Source of the DNA: Candidatus Symbiobacter mobilis CR
GTDB taxonomy: Bacteria; Pseudomonadota; Gammaproteobacteria; Burkholderiales; Burkholderiaceae_C
Direction: 5' to 3'
NCBI RefSeq assembly: GCF_000477435.1
Contig: NC_022576.1
Coordinates: 1,922,001-1,986,000, forward strand
Length of the DNA: 64,000 bases
Under the pieces are notes generated by a model. It worked only from the letters and a program-made list of their open reading frames with translations, made no database searches and was not told the DNA's origin. Of the stretch, positions 40,262 to 51,700 are shown in pieces (position 1 is the first letter of the stretch; each line of letters starts with the position of its first letter). The position numbers and the translations under genes were made by a program.

Positions 40262-41221
40262 ATGAGCATTGATCAGGATATCGAAGAACGCACCAAGCTG
40301 GCTGGCACGAACAAATTCGAGCTATTGCTGTTCCGGCTCGGTGAATCGCCATCGACGGGCGAGCGGGAGCTGTACGGCATCAACGTATTCAAGGTACGCG
40401 AAGTGCTTGTCATGCCCAAGATCACCGCGCTGGCCAATGCGCACGAGCACCTCATGGGCGTGGCCAACATTCGTGGGCAGATCATCCCGGTGATCAATCT
40501 TTCCGCCGTCATCGGCTGCAAGCCCAAACTAGGGCACACGATCCTGATGGTGACAGAGTTTGCGCGAACTGTACAAGCCTTCGCCGTAGAAGACGTTCGC
40601 GAAATCGTCCGGCTGGATTGGGATCAGGTGCTTCCCGCAGAAGGCACGCACGCTGGCACGTTGGTGACTGGCATAGCCCGCCTCGACCCCGGCAACCCCG
40701 ACACGAGGCTCGCGCAAGTGCTCGACGTCGAGCAGGTCATCCGGGAAGTTTCCCCAGACAGCCGGGGGGAAGCGGCGGAAAGGGAAATGGACAAGACGGC
40801 ATTGCCCTTGCCGCCAGGAACGGTGATTCTGGTCGCAGACGACTCGTACGTGGCGCGTTCCGTCATCGAGCTGGGCCTCAAGGCCATGAACGCCTCCTAC
40901 ATCATGACCAAGACCGGCAAAGAAGCGTGGGACTACCTGCAAAACCAGGCAGAACAAGCCAAAGCGGAAGGAATGATGGTGCGCAACAAAGTGGCCGTCG
41001 TGCTTACGGACCTGGAAATGCCAGAAATGGATGGGTTCACCCTCACCAAACTGATCAAACAGGACAGCCGTTTCCGGGGGATGCCAGTCGTCATCCACTC
41101 TTCCCTGACCGGTACGACGAACGAAGTCCATGTCAAAGGGGTAGGAGCAGACGGGTACGTCGCCAAGTTTTCCCCAAGCGAACTCTCCGCTACCCTGCGC
41201 AGAGTGCTGAGCACGAGCTGA
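40262..41221 (+). CDS. cheV: CheV coupling protein (CheW-REC)
   Basis: 319 residues. CheW-like domain at about 15-165 (YGINVFKVREVL, GVANIRGQIIPVINL) and REC domain at about 190-318 with ADDS acid pair, phospho-acceptor Asp250 (LTDLEMPEMDGF), Ser in IHSSLTG and Lys in YVAKFSP. CheV replaces or assists CheW and helps adaptation when phosphorylated. With no methylation enzymes in the cluster, CheV may be the local adaptation device. It lies 20 bp after the receptor. Confidence 0.93.
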   Translation: MSIDQDIEERTKLAGTNKFELLLFRLGESPSTGERELYGINVFKVREVLVMPKITALANAHEHLMGVANIRGQIIPVINLSAVIGCKPKLGHTILMVTEFARTVQAFAVEDVREIVRLDWDQVLPAEGTHAGTLVTGIARLDPGNPDTRLAQVLDVEQVIREVSPDSRGEAAEREMDKTALPLPPGTVILVADDSYVARSVIELGLKAMNASYIMTKTGKEAWDYLQNQAEQAKAEGMMVRNKVAVVLTDLEMPEMDGFTLTKLIKQDSRFRGMPVVIHSSLTGTTNEVHVKGVGADGYVAKFSPSELSATLRRVLSTS

Positions 41222-41300
41222 AACGCAGGGTGCATGGCTAGTGGTGCATTCCCAGATATCTTTCTAAAAAATATCTTCCCCAACAAACGTGAGAACAGAC

Positions 41301-43370
41301 ATGAGCAGCAAACCATTTTCCTTGTGGGAGCGCCTCTTCCAAGGCGCGAAGATCAACCGCAGACTGACCGAGTTGGAAGACGAACTGCGGGTGCGAACCG
41401 ACATCCTGAACATGACGAGCATCGTCTCGGAGGCAGACAAGAAAGGCGACATCGTCAGCGTCAACGAGAAATTCGTCGAGGTCTCGAAATACGGTCGTTC
41501 CGAATTGATCGGGTTCCCGCATAGCAAAACGCGGCACCCGGACATGCCCAAGGAAACATTCCGGCAAATGTGGGCCACGATCGGGCGTGGGGAGATGTTC
41601 CGGGGAATCATCAAAAACCGAGCGAAAGACGGCACCCCCTACTACGTCGATGCCGTCATCGCCCCCATCATGGGCGACAACGGCAAGCCCAAAAAGTATC
41701 TCGGCGTGCGGTACGACATCACCGAAGCCGAAGCACAGCGACAAGATGCCAAAGGGCTACTGTCCGCCATTGATGCGTCCTACTGCATGATCGAATTCGA
41801 CCTGACTGGTCAAGTGCAAAAAGCCAATGAGAACTTTTTGCGCGCCATGGGGTATTCGGCAGCGGAAATCACAGGCAAACACCACCGCATATTCGTGGAT
41901 CCTGCCGAAGCAGGCGCAGCCACATACCGGCAATTCTGGGCCGACCTAGGCGCTGGCAAGGCCCAACAAAGCGTGTTCAAGCGATTTACCAAAGCTGGCA
42001 AAGTCGTCTGGCTGCAAGCGGTGTATACGCCGGTACTCGATGAAGTCGGTCGCGTACTCAAAGTCGTCAAGATCGGCACGGACATTACGGCCGATGTGCA
42101 GGCCAATACCATGCTCAAGACGGCAGTCGAAGAATCCCTGGTAGTCATCGCTGCGGCAAAGAAGGGGGATCTGAGCAAGCGCGTCGATCTCGTCGGCAAA
42201 TCGGGGCCCATCCAGGCGCTGAGCGGCGGAATCAACGAATTGCTGGAAACTACCGTCGTCGCCTTTGCCGATGTGGCGCAAATCATGGCAGCGCTGTCGC
42301 GCGGAGATCTGGAGCAACGCATCGCTCGCGAGTATTCGGGCACCTTCGACCAAATCAAGCAGGATGCCAACACCACGGCGGAAAAACTCGCCCACATCAT
42401 CGACGACATGGCGCGCCTGTTCGAAGCCTTGGCCAAAGGAGATTTGACGCAGCGCATCACACGCGAGACCGAAGGAGCCTTTGACCGCGTCAAGCGCGAT
42501 GCGAACGACAGCTTCGGCAAGCTCGCCGGCATCATCGAAGAGGTGCGCGGCGCAGCCGATGCACTCACTTCCGCAGCCAATCAGGTCAGTGCCACTGCGC
42601 AGTCGATCAGCCAGGCAGCAAGCCAGCAGGCGGCAGGCGTGGAGGAGACCACTTCGCAAATCGAAGTCATGTCTGCATCCATCACCCAGAACAGCGATAA
42701 CGCACGGGTGACGGACGGGATGGCGACCAAGACAACCCGGGAAGCCGTGGATGGTGGCAATGCCGTAGCGCAGACCGTATCGGCGATGAAGCAAATCGCC
42801 GCCAAGATCGGCATCGTCGACGACATTGCCTACCAGACCAACCTGCTAGCGCTCAACGCCGCGATCGAAGCGGCACGCGCAGGCGAACATGGCAAGGGTT
42901 TTGCCGTCGTGGCGGCCGAAGTGCGCAAGCTGGCCGAACGCAGCCAGGAAGCAGCCAAGGAAATCGGCGAACTGGCAGGGTCGAGCGTGACAACGGCCGA
43001 GCGTGCTGGCAAGCTGCTCGACGAAATCGTCCCCAGCGTCAAAAAGACGTCCGAGTTGGTGCAGGAAATCGCCGCAGCCAGTACGGAGCAAAGCGAATCC
43101 GTCACGCAAATCGGCGCGGCAATGGGGCAACTCAATTCGGCCACGCAACAAAACGCCAGCGCTTCGGAGGAACTTGCCGCGACGAGCGAAGAGCTATCCA
43201 GCCAAGCCGAGCAGTTGCAGCGTTCCGTGGCCTTCTTCAATTTGGGGGGACAGGGGGTGTTCGCTCCCCCATCGATACCTCGGGCAGCCGCCATAGATCG
43301 ACGCATTGCCTCCACCACAGCGCGACTGCCAGCCCCGGGGCGCCCGACGGGAAATTTCCGACCGTTTTGA
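41301..43370 (+). CDS. Soluble methyl-accepting chemotaxis protein with two PAS domains
   Basis: 689 residues and no membrane helix, so cytoplasmic. PAS1 (about 30-145) has the Aer-like [15 protein letters not shown] segment; PAS2 is at about 150-265. Three HAMP-like units (for example [13 protein letters not shown]) lead to the MCP domain with tip [13 protein letters not shown]. The C-terminus is NFRPF, identical to that of the receptor at 34388. GTG 41289 is an alternative start four codons upstream. The Aer-type PAS suggests redox or oxygen sensing. Confidence 0.9.
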   Translation: MSSKPFSLWERLFQGAKINRRLTELEDELRVRTDILNMTSIVSEADKKGDIVSVNEKFVEVSKYGRSELIGFPHSKTRHPDMPKETFRQMWATIGRGEMFRGIIKNRAKDGTPYYVDAVIAPIMGDNGKPKKYLGVRYDITEAEAQRQDAKGLLSAIDASYCMIEFDLTGQVQKANENFLRAMGYSAAEITGKHHRIFVDPAEAGAATYRQFWADLGAGKAQQSVFKRFTKAGKVVWLQAVYTPVLDEVGRVLKVVKIGTDITADVQANTMLKTAVEESLVVIAAAKKGDLSKRVDLVGKSGPIQALSGGINELLETTVVAFADVAQIMAALSRGDLEQRIAREYSGTFDQIKQDANTTAEKLAHIIDDMARLFEALAKGDLTQRITRETEGAFDRVKRDANDSFGKLAGIIEEVRGAADALTSAANQVSATAQSISQAASQQAAGVEETTSQIEVMSASITQNSDNARVTDGMATKTTREAVDGGNAVAQTVSAMKQIAAKIGIVDDIAYQTNLLALNAAIEAARAGEHGKGFAVVAAEVRKLAERSQEAAKEIGELAGSSVTTAERAGKLLDEIVPSVKKTSELVQEIAAASTEQSESVTQIGAAMGQLNSATQQNASASEELAATSEELSSQAEQLQRSVAFFNLGGQGVFAPPSIPRAAAIDRRIASTTARLPAPGRPTGNFRPF

Positions 43371-43377
43371 TACGCTG

Positions 43378-43403
43378 ATCGCGACTTCCGTCGCTCCTAC
43401 AAC
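43378..43403 (-). repeat. REP-like element, consensus copy
   Basis: On the minus strand it reads GTTGTAGGAGCGACGGAAGT then CGCGAT. Stem GCGAC/GTCGC, loop GGAA (a GNRA tetraloop). Confidence 0.85.
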
Positions 43404-43538
43404 GCAAGGGATGCGCCGCGTGACTACGCTGTAGTTACTGCGCATTGCTTTCGCCATGGAACGATGGCGCTCCCTGCCTACCCCGACATACCCCCTATGG
43501 GTCAGCCTGCCTTGCAGGCTGAAAAAGAGAAAGTTTGA

Positions 43539-46499
43539 ATGATGCCTACTTTGCAGTGGAAAAAAGTCAGTTTGGGAGGCAAGCTCGCCATCAGCAATTT
43601 CCTGCTGGTGGCTATGGCGTTGGTGCTATGCATCGCTGCCATCAGTTACTCCATTTCCCACCTCATCGAGGATCGAGTCGTCGAGGAAATCGAGGGCAAG
43701 ACGCAAATGCTCGGTGCAATGATCGACGGGGCGGATCGGGATCTCCGTGGCAGAACGGGGCAACTCGCCAAGGCCTTCCAGCATCACATCGCCGGGTCGT
43801 TCGAGATTGGGGCCGAACAAATCGAGGTCAAAGGGCAACAAACCCCAGCGATGTTGCGCAACGGTGCGCCGATGAACCTGGACTTTGGGATCGTCGATGG
43901 CTTCACCCAACTGACCGGGGCAGTGGCCACCGTTTTCGTCAAAACCGGGGACGACTTCGTTCGCGTAACGACCTCGCTCAAAAACGACAAAGGGGAACGT
44001 GCCATCGGTACCTTGCTCGACCGGGCACACCCGGGCTACCAAGCCGTCCTGGCTGGGGGGAGCTTCACCGGGGTCGCATCGCTGTTCGGCAAACAGTACA
44101 TGACGCAGTACGACCCCATCGTCGACACACAGGGCAAGGTGATTGGCTTGAGCTTTATCGGGCTGGATTTTTCCGATCAGCTCGTCTCGCTCAAGGATTC
44201 GATCCGCAATCTCAAGTTGGGGCAAACCGGCTATTACTACGTACTCGATACCCGTCCCGGGGAGCACTACGGCAAGCTCGTCGTCCACCCATCGCAGGAA
44301 GGGAAGAACATTCTGACTGCCAAAGATTCCGATGGACGGGAGTTCATTCGCGAGATCCTTGAGCGCAAGACCGGGCTGATTCGCTATCCCTGGCTCAACC
44401 CAGGGCTTGGGGAAACGCAACCCCGGGAAAAGGTGGTTGCGTTCACCTACATCAAAAATTGGAACTGGGTACTGGGCGGGGGAACGTATGTCGATGAGTA
44501 CACCACAGAGATTCTCACCCTGCTGCTGCAGTACACCGCTGTCGGTCTTGGGATCGTGCTCCTGATTTCCCTATCGTGGTGGGGTTTGATTCGTCGATTG
44601 GTCGTAGCGCCGATGCACCATCTCAAGGAAGCCGCCGAAAAAATCGCGCAGGGGGACCTGACTTCGGTGCTGGGTACCGACCGCGAAGACGAAATCGGCG
44701 ACTTGGTGCAGGCGATGGCCACGGTAGAGATGGTGCTCCTCGACTTCCAGAACGCGCAAGAGCAGATGGCGAAGCAGCATGCCGATGGAATGATCGACTA
44801 CCGGATGCCCGTGGCTGCACTTCCTGGCGCTTATGGCGACATGGCGCAAGGCGTCAACGACATCGTGGAGTCACACCTGGCCACGACGATGCGGGTCGTC
44901 GAAGTGGTGGCTGGGTATACCGAAGGGAAGCTCGACGTCGCCATAGAACGGCTACCCGGGCAAAAAGCCAGGATCACGCAAGCCGTCGACAGCGTGCAGC
45001 AAGCGATGAAAGAGGCCGCTGCAGCAGCGGCGTTCAACCTGCGTATCCGCCAGTCACTCGACGGCCTGCCCGTGTGCGTGACGATTTCGGACACGGAAGG
45101 GCGCCTGACCCACGCCACCCCTGCTGCGGAAGAATTGCTCCGATTGTTCAGTGCATCGGGCATCGACCCCCACAAGTTGTACGGACAAAAAGTCAGCATC
45201 CTGCTCCAAAAGGGCTCCGACGTGGCCCAGTTTGATCGTGCGCTGCATGCGCCGGAGACTTTGGACATTGATGCACATGGCAGGAAGTTGCGTCTGCTCG
45301 CTCGGCCCGTACGTGACGGACAGGGAGCGCTCATTGGACGCATCACCCAATGGGTCGATCGCACCGAAGAATTGGCTGCGGAAGAGGAACTGGACGTATT
45401 GGTGAACGCCGCAGGTGCAGGAGATTTCGGCGGACGGCTGGGGTTGGAAGGCAAAACGGGGTTTTTCCGCAAAATTTTCGAAGGAATGAATCGTCTGGTG
45501 GATACCTGCGAACAAAGCCTGGAAGACGTGGCCGAGGTACTAGCGTCCGTGGCGCAAGGAGATTTGACGCGCCGAATCACCCGGGATTACGGCGGGTTAT
45601 TCGCGAAGGTCAAAGAGAGCGTCAACAAAACCAGCGAGAACCTCACCCGTGTGGTCGATGAAGTGCGCGATGCAGCGCAAGCACTCAGCAATGCGGCCAA
45701 CCAGGTCAGCGCCACGGCGCAGTCCCTGAGCCAAGCAGCGATGGAGCAGGCTTCTTCGGTAGAAGAGGCGACTACGCAAGTCAACACGATGACGACGTCG
45801 ATCAACCAGAACACCGACAACGCCCGCGTGACTGACGACCTTGCAAGCAGGACGACGCAAGAAGCCGGCGAAGGGGGCGCAGCCGTCGCGCAGACGGTGG
45901 AAGCCATGAAACAGATCGCCGTCAAGATCGGCATCGTCGACGACATTGCGTACCAAACCAACCTCCTTGCGCTGAATGCAGCCATCGAAGCTGCACGCGC
46001 CGGGGAACACGGCAAAGGGTTTGCCGTCGTCGCAGCGGAAGTGCGCAAGTTGGCAGAACGCAGTCAAGAAGCCGCCAAGGAAATCGGCGAACTAGCCAGG
46101 AACAGCGTCACCACCTCCGAGCTGGCTGGGGAGCTGCTCGAACAAATCGTACCCAGCATCCGCCGAACCAGTGAATTGGTGCAGGAGATCGCTGCGGCAT
46201 CTGGAGAACAGAGTTCGTCGATCCAGCACATCGGCGGCGCCATGGGAATGCTGGGCCGGTCTACGCAGCAAAACTCTTCTGCATCCGAGGAATTGGCTGC
46301 CACCAGTGAGGAGCTGGCGAACCAGGCCGGGCAGTTGCAAAGCACCATCGGCTTTTTCCGTACCGCCCATGCCAGTACCGGAGTAGCCATCGCCACATCG
46401 GCCAAAGAACGGAGGGCGGGAACCCAAGGAAGCAGAGGGGTGTATGGTGCATCATCCCCCACGCGCCCCATGTTGCAAGCGCCGGTACGCGGCAGATAG
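43539..46499 (+). CDS. Methyl-accepting chemotaxis protein, double-Cache type
   Basis: 986 residues, the largest receptor here. TM1 about 17-40; a periplasmic Cache3/Cache2-type sensor at about 41-330 ([21 protein letters not shown] and [20 protein letters not shown] are the Cache_2 elements, split here by position); TM2 about 331-351; HAMP; a HAMP-like linker; PAS at about 500-600; further HAMP-like units; MCP domain with tip [13 protein letters not shown]. Unlike three others, it has no aromatic C-terminal pentapeptide (ends in PVRGR). Cache sensors of this type commonly bind small organic ligands; none can be named. Confidence 0.92.
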   Translation: MMPTLQWKKVSLGGKLAISNFLLVAMALVLCIAAISYSISHLIEDRVVEEIEGKTQMLGAMIDGADRDLRGRTGQLAKAFQHHIAGSFEIGAEQIEVKGQQTPAMLRNGAPMNLDFGIVDGFTQLTGAVATVFVKTGDDFVRVTTSLKNDKGERAIGTLLDRAHPGYQAVLAGGSFTGVASLFGKQYMTQYDPIVDTQGKVIGLSFIGLDFSDQLVSLKDSIRNLKLGQTGYYYVLDTRPGEHYGKLVVHPSQEGKNILTAKDSDGREFIREILERKTGLIRYPWLNPGLGETQPREKVVAFTYIKNWNWVLGGGTYVDEYTTEILTLLLQYTAVGLGIVLLISLSWWGLIRRLVVAPMHHLKEAAEKIAQGDLTSVLGTDREDEIGDLVQAMATVEMVLLDFQNAQEQMAKQHADGMIDYRMPVAALPGAYGDMAQGVNDIVESHLATTMRVVEVVAGYTEGKLDVAIERLPGQKARITQAVDSVQQAMKEAAAAAAFNLRIRQSLDGLPVCVTISDTEGRLTHATPAAEELLRLFSASGIDPHKLYGQKVSILLQKGSDVAQFDRALHAPETLDIDAHGRKLRLLARPVRDGQGALIGRITQWVDRTEELAAEEELDVLVNAAGAGDFGGRLGLEGKTGFFRKIFEGMNRLVDTCEQSLEDVAEVLASVAQGDLTRRITRDYGGLFAKVKESVNKTSENLTRVVDEVRDAAQALSNAANQVSATAQSLSQAAMEQASSVEEATTQVNTMTTSINQNTDNARVTDDLASRTTQEAGEGGAAVAQTVEAMKQIAVKIGIVDDIAYQTNLLALNAAIEAARAGEHGKGFAVVAAEVRKLAERSQEAAKEIGELARNSVTTSELAGELLEQIVPSIRRTSELVQEIAAASGEQSSSIQHIGGAMGMLGRSTQQNSSASEELAATSEELANQAGQLQSTIGFFRTAHASTGVAIATSAKERRAGTQGSRGVYGASSPTRPMLQAPVRGR

Positions 46500-46709
46500 G
46501 CCCACACGGCCCCCCAGGGCTGCCACGATGGCAAAGTGCCGAGCCATTTCCGGTGCGGCAAACAGGCCCACCATGCGTGAGCCAGCCGAGCTGCATCAAG
46601 ATTCCCTGCCTCCCGGCGTAGCAGACCTCGCAAAGTCGGTGAGTACACTCGAACGAGGACATTGCCCGCCACAGGCCCACAACAGTATTCGCCCAGTCCT
46701 TGACACTGC

Positions 46710-47747
46710 ATGACCAAGATCGCAATCATCGACGACGTTCCCATGAACGTCGCCTTGGTCAAGGCACTCGTGATGCAGTTGCCCGATATAGAGCCTGCCT
46801 GCTTCACCAACCCCTTACTGGCCCTTGCGTGGTGCCTGGCGCATGACCCTGATCTGGTCATCGTCGACTACATGATGCCGGAAATGAGCGGGGCGGATTT
46901 CGTGAGTCGTTTCCGTTCCCGCTATCCCAATACCCCCGTGCTAATGGTCACGGCCAACCATGAAATGGCCGTTCGCTACAAGGTGCTTGAGCTTGGCGCT
47001 ACCGACTTTCTCAATAAGCCGATCAACAGCACCGAATTGCTTGCCCGTGCGCGCAACATGCTGGCGCTGCGCCATAGCCACCAACGCCTCGTCGAAGAAG
47101 TGCGCCTGGCCACTGCCCGCATTACAGCCCAGGAACGCGAGACCATCTTTTGCTTGGCCAAAGCCGTGGAATGCCGCGATCCGGAAACGGGGTCGCACAT
47201 CCTGCGCATGGCGCACTATTCGCAGCAGATCGCCCGCATGCTCGGATACTCTGCCGATGACCAAGATATGCTTTTGCGGGCAGCCCCGATGCACGACGTT
47301 GGCAAGGTCGGCATCCCGGATCACATCCTGCTCAAGCCTGGGATGCTCACTCCCGAGGAATACGAGATCATGAAGACGCACGCGCAGGTGGGGTACAACA
47401 TCCTGCACCTGAACAGCTCTCCGATCCTCCAGCTTGCGGCGGAGATTGCACGCACGCACCACGAACGCTACGACGGCAGCGGCTACCCCCGTGGCCTTGC
47501 GGGGGAGGACATCCAGATTTGGGGCCGCATCGTCGCTGTGGCAGACGTCTTCGATGCCTTGACCGCAGATCGTCCGTACCGGCAGGCATGGGGAGTGGAG
47601 CGAGCCGCAGACTTCGTGCGCAACGGTTCCGGCACCCGTTTCGACCCCGCTTGCGTGGAAGCCTTTTTTGCGGACTTCGCCGAGATCCTCGACATCCGTG
47701 CCCGTTTCAGGGATGAAGACTCTCCTGACGCCCGAATTCCCGCATAG
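46710..47747 (+). CDS. RpfG-like response regulator with HD-GYP domain
   Basis: 345 residues. REC domain at 1-120 with phospho-acceptor Asp53 (VIVDYMMPEMSG) and Lys in FLNKPIN; HD-GYP domain at about 140-335 with HDVGKVGIPD (His195-Asp196), THHERYDGSGYP and ADVFDALTADRPYR. Such proteins hydrolyse c-di-GMP; all expected metal ligands appear present, although the GYP element reads GSGYP as in most active members. Its 3' end overlaps the peroxidase gene by 35 bp, and the hybrid kinase two genes on is the likely phospho-donor. Confidence 0.92.
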   Translation: MTKIAIIDDVPMNVALVKALVMQLPDIEPACFTNPLLALAWCLAHDPDLVIVDYMMPEMSGADFVSRFRSRYPNTPVLMVTANHEMAVRYKVLELGATDFLNKPINSTELLARARNMLALRHSHQRLVEEVRLATARITAQERETIFCLAKAVECRDPETGSHILRMAHYSQQIARMLGYSADDQDMLLRAAPMHDVGKVGIPDHILLKPGMLTPEEYEIMKTHAQVGYNILHLNSSPILQLAAEIARTHHERYDGSGYPRGLAGEDIQIWGRIVAVADVFDALTADRPYRQAWGVERAADFVRNGSGTRFDPACVEAFFADFAEILDIRARFRDEDSPDARIPA

Positions 47748-48795
47748 CTCGCGGCCGCAGCAGTCCGGGACGCCGCAACCCTTTTACCGTGGGTTCGTCG
47801 TCGGAGCTGGGGTGCTTGCGCTACTGCTTGCAGTACTGCTTTTCGTGCTGCTGCGCGAAAGTCCGGACGAAGAGGTTCGCTCCGTCCGTGCTTTTTCCGC
47901 TGTTGTCAGCCTGGACATTGCGCGTCCCGTTCCAGCGTATTCCGATGCCGACCCCGAGAAAGTGCGCCTGGGCAGGCAGTTGTTCCACGATGTACGGCTA
48001 TCCGTCGACGACACCGTCAGTTGCGCGACGTGCCACTCGCTCAATACAGGGGGAGTGGACAACCGGGTTCATTCCGTGGGCGTGCAAGGCCAGCTCGGCA
48101 ACATCAATGCCCCCACCGTCTACAACAGTGGCCTGAATTTCGTGCAGTTCTGGGATGGACGCGCACGTACCCTTGAAGCCCAGATCGAAGGGCCGCTCAA
48201 CGACCCCAAGGAGATGGGGGCCAACTGGACGCTGGTATTACACAAACTGCGCCAAGACCCTTCCTATCCCCGGTGGTTCTCCCAGTTGTACGCTCAAGGC
48301 ATCACAGCCGACAACGTCAAAGACGCCATCGCAACCTTCGAGCGCTCACTCCATACCCCCGGTTCCTCTTTCGACCAGTTTTTGGCCGGGGACGCAGGCG
48401 CATTCACCGAGCAAGAACAACGGGGCTACGAGCTATTTTTGTCCTATGGCTGCGCGAGCTGCCACCAAGGCGTGAACCTCGGTGGGAACATGTACGGCAA
48501 GATGGGCCTGATCGGCGACTACTTTGCCGACCGGGGAAACATCACCGAAGCCGACTATGGACGCTACCAGCGCACCCGCAATCTCGATCACCTGTACCAA
48601 TTCCGCGTCCCCCCGCTGCGCAACGTCGCACGCACGATGCCGTACTTCCATGATGGCAGCGCAAACACCTTGGAACAAGCTATTTCCGTCATGGGCAAAT
48701 ACCAGCTCGGGCGTTCCATGCCGGAAGAAGACATGGCTGCGTTGGTCGCTTTTCTGCGCAGCCTCACCGGCACGTACAACGGCAGCCCCCTGTGA
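47713..48795 (+). CDS. Di-heme cytochrome c peroxidase (CCP/MauG family)
   Basis: 360 residues. An N-terminal membrane anchor (about 28-50) holds a periplasmic domain with two c-type heme sites: CATCH at 104-108 and CASCH at 247-251. FHDVRLSVDDTVSCATCH and MPYFHDGSANTLEQAI are family hallmarks. It reduces H2O2 with electrons from cytochromes, or may modify a protein as MauG does. Its overlap with the RpfG-like gene upstream and with the sensor kinase gene downstream (GTGA) is unusual and suggests a peroxide- or redox-linked signalling unit. Confidence 0.9.
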   Translation: MKTLLTPEFPHSSRPQQSGTPQPFYRGFVVGAGVLALLLAVLLFVLLRESPDEEVRSVRAFSAVVSLDIARPVPAYSDADPEKVRLGRQLFHDVRLSVDDTVSCATCHSLNTGGVDNRVHSVGVQGQLGNINAPTVYNSGLNFVQFWDGRARTLEAQIEGPLNDPKEMGANWTLVLHKLRQDPSYPRWFSQLYAQGITADNVKDAIATFERSLHTPGSSFDQFLAGDAGAFTEQEQRGYELFLSYGCASCHQGVNLGGNMYGKMGLIGDYFADRGNITEADYGRYQRTRNLDHLYQFRVPPLRNVARTMPYFHDGSANTLEQAISVMGKYQLGRSMPEEDMAALVAFLRSLTGTYNGSPL

Positions 48796-51700
48796 AGCGC
48801 AGTCACGGAAACGCCCTGCTATGGCTGCTGACCATGGGCCTGATGGCTCTGGGCCTGCTGGGCTGGCTATACCGCCAATCCACGCAGATCGACAGCGCCC
48901 TGCACATCCGCATCGTTACGCAGCTCGAACAGCTACGGCAGTACGACACGCTCCTGAACCAGTATGTCTTGCAGGCGCGCTACGGTCTGCTACGCAATTA
49001 CGACCTTCTTGCCGAAACGCAGATAGCAGTCATTGAGGCCTTCGACGCGATGGCCCGGGACAACCCCACCTACTTCGGGACGGTGGAAGCACCCCTGCAA
49101 CAGAAATTCGAGCAATACCGCAAGGCTTTTCTCGGCAAACTCGACCAGGTCGAGGAATTCAAAAGCAGCAACTCGATTCTGCGCAACTCCGCCAGCTACC
49201 TGCCACTCGTCATCCAACGTTCTGTGGATGAAGCAACGCTCGGGTCGATACAGCATAGATTGCTACATAACCTGTTGCATGAAGTGCTGCTATTCAGCGC
49301 CACTCATGGGCGCAGCCGCATCCATCTCGAAGCGGCCATGCGCTCGCTATTGCGCGTCGTCCCGGCAGGCAGCATCCTCCACGGCTCGGTGGCGCGGCAT
49401 GTCGAACTGTTGCTAAGCCACCAGATCGGCACGGACGAACTGGTCTCCTTGATCGTTCACGCCTCCAGTGCGCGGGAAGGGCACGAGCTCCTTCGCATGT
49501 ACGGCGATTCCTACGCGCAACGCCAACGCACCGCCAACGATTACCGGCTCGTGCTCGTCTTCCTGGCATTGATTGCCGTGGCGTTGCTGACCCACGCGGT
49601 ATGGGTGCTGGGGGTACTCCGGCAGGCGCGCCAGCACCTCCAGGATTCGCTGCGCGAACTCGAATTCCAGAAATACGCAATGGACGCGCACTCGATCGTC
49701 AGCATCGCCGACCACGAAGGCAAGATCTTCTATACCAACGACAAATTCAGCGAAATCAGCCAATACACCCGTGCAGAGCTGATAGGCCAGAACCACCGCA
49801 TCCTCAACTCGGGCCATCACCCCGACGAACATTTTCAAGAGATGTGGTCGACGATCACGCACGGGCGGGTGTGGCGCAGCGAGGTCAAGAACCGCCGCAA
49901 GGACGGCAGCGAATACTGGGTCGATGCGACCATCGTTCCTTTCCTGGACGAAGAGGGACATGTGCTGCGCTACGTCTCGGTATGCACCGACATCACCGAG
50001 CGCAAACGTGTCGAAGAAGCGCTGGTCGAAGCCCGGGACGCGGCAGAACACGCCGTTCGCGTCAAGAGCGACTTCCTCGCCAACATGAGCCACGAGATCC
50101 GCACACCGATGAACGGGATCATCGGAATGACCGAACTCGCGCTGGGCACCACACTCACCGAGGAACAGCGCGAGTACCTCGAACTGGTGCGCTCATCGGC
50201 GGATTCCCTGCTGACGATCATCAACGACATTCTGGACTTTTCCAAAATCGAGTCCGGCAAGATGAGCATTGAGCATGTGAGTTTCTCGCTCGAAGCCCTG
50301 TTGCGTGACACCGTCAAGATGCTCGGCATCCGCGCACACCAGAAATCGCTGGAGCTACTGCTGCGCGTGGACCCCGAAGTTCCCGACCGGATCCAGGGCG
50401 ACCCCGGACGCTTGCGCCAAGTGCTGATCAATCTCATCGGCAACGCGATCAAGTTCACGGAACGTGGCGAAATCGAGTTGTCCGTACAGCCATCGCAGGA
50501 AGCGCACACGGGACTGCTGGGGGAGTGGGTGGCGCTGGAGTTTGCCGTCCGCGATACCGGCATCGGCATCCCGCCGGAGAAGTTTGCGACGATCTTCGAA
50601 TCCTTCTCCCAGGCTGATACAAGCATCACCCGCAAGTACGGAGGAACGGGGTTGGGGCTGACGATTTCCGCGCAGCTCGTCGCCCTGATGGGCGGGCAGA
50701 TCGAGGTGGAAAGCACCGTCGGAAAAGGGAGCCGATTCTTCTTCCGCCTGCCCTTCCCGGTCAGCGGCGATGCGACGATCTCCAGCCCATTGCGCACGGA
50801 CTTGGTCACAGGCACGGATGTACTCGTCGTCGACGACAGCGAACGCAATGGCCAGCTCATCGCAGACATCCTCCAGCACTGGGGAATGCACCCCACCACC
50901 GCGACCAACGATGGAGCCGCCCTGGCCGCAGTGCGCAACGCCATTGCTGCGGGGCACCCCTTCCCCCTCGCCCTGATCGACGTCCAAATGCCGGAAACGG
51001 ATGGCATCCACCTGGTGCAAGACATCCATGCCCTCAGCGCAGACACGGCGATGGTCGCGATGGCTACAGTGTTCGAACCCCATATTGCGCTGGATCGGTA
51101 CCACGATGCAGGGGTGCAGGCGCATCTCAGCAAGCCGGTGACGCAATCCGCATTGTTTGACGCGGTCATGACGGCAGTCGGCGCCGCAACGCCCTATGCC
51201 CGGCCTGCGAAGCAATTCGCGTCCTCCCTGCCTATGGTTTCCCGCTCTGGGCTGCGGTTGCTGCTGGCCGAAGACAACATCGTCAACCAGCGTCTGGCCA
51301 CGATCCTGCTCGAAAAAAACGGCCACACTGTCCGCATCGCCAACGACGGCAAGGAGGCAGTAGACCAGTGGGAATCCGGGGAATTCGACGCCGTGCTCAT
51401 GGATCTGGAAATGCCGGAAATGAACGGGTACGAGGCCACGCGATGCATCCGCGAGCGCGAACGCCTGCGCGGCGGACATATCCCCATCCTCGCGATGACA
51501 GCCCACGCCATGGACGGTGTGCGGGAAAACTGCCTGGAAAGCGGCATGGACGGCTACCTCTCCAAGCCTATCCAAGTGGCCGCCTTGCTGCATGCGCTCG
51601 ACGAATTGCCAGGCGCACGCGGACATACCCCGGAGGAGCTGCCTTCCGCGCAGTCCCGGCGCGAGGAACCGCTGATCGATTTCGACCGGATGCGCCAGTC

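Noticed and set aside
34388..46499. Recent gene conversion among receptor genes
   Set aside because: The signalling domains are nearly identical in protein, but the DNA differs at many third codon positions, which indicates old paralogues under selection and not recent copying.
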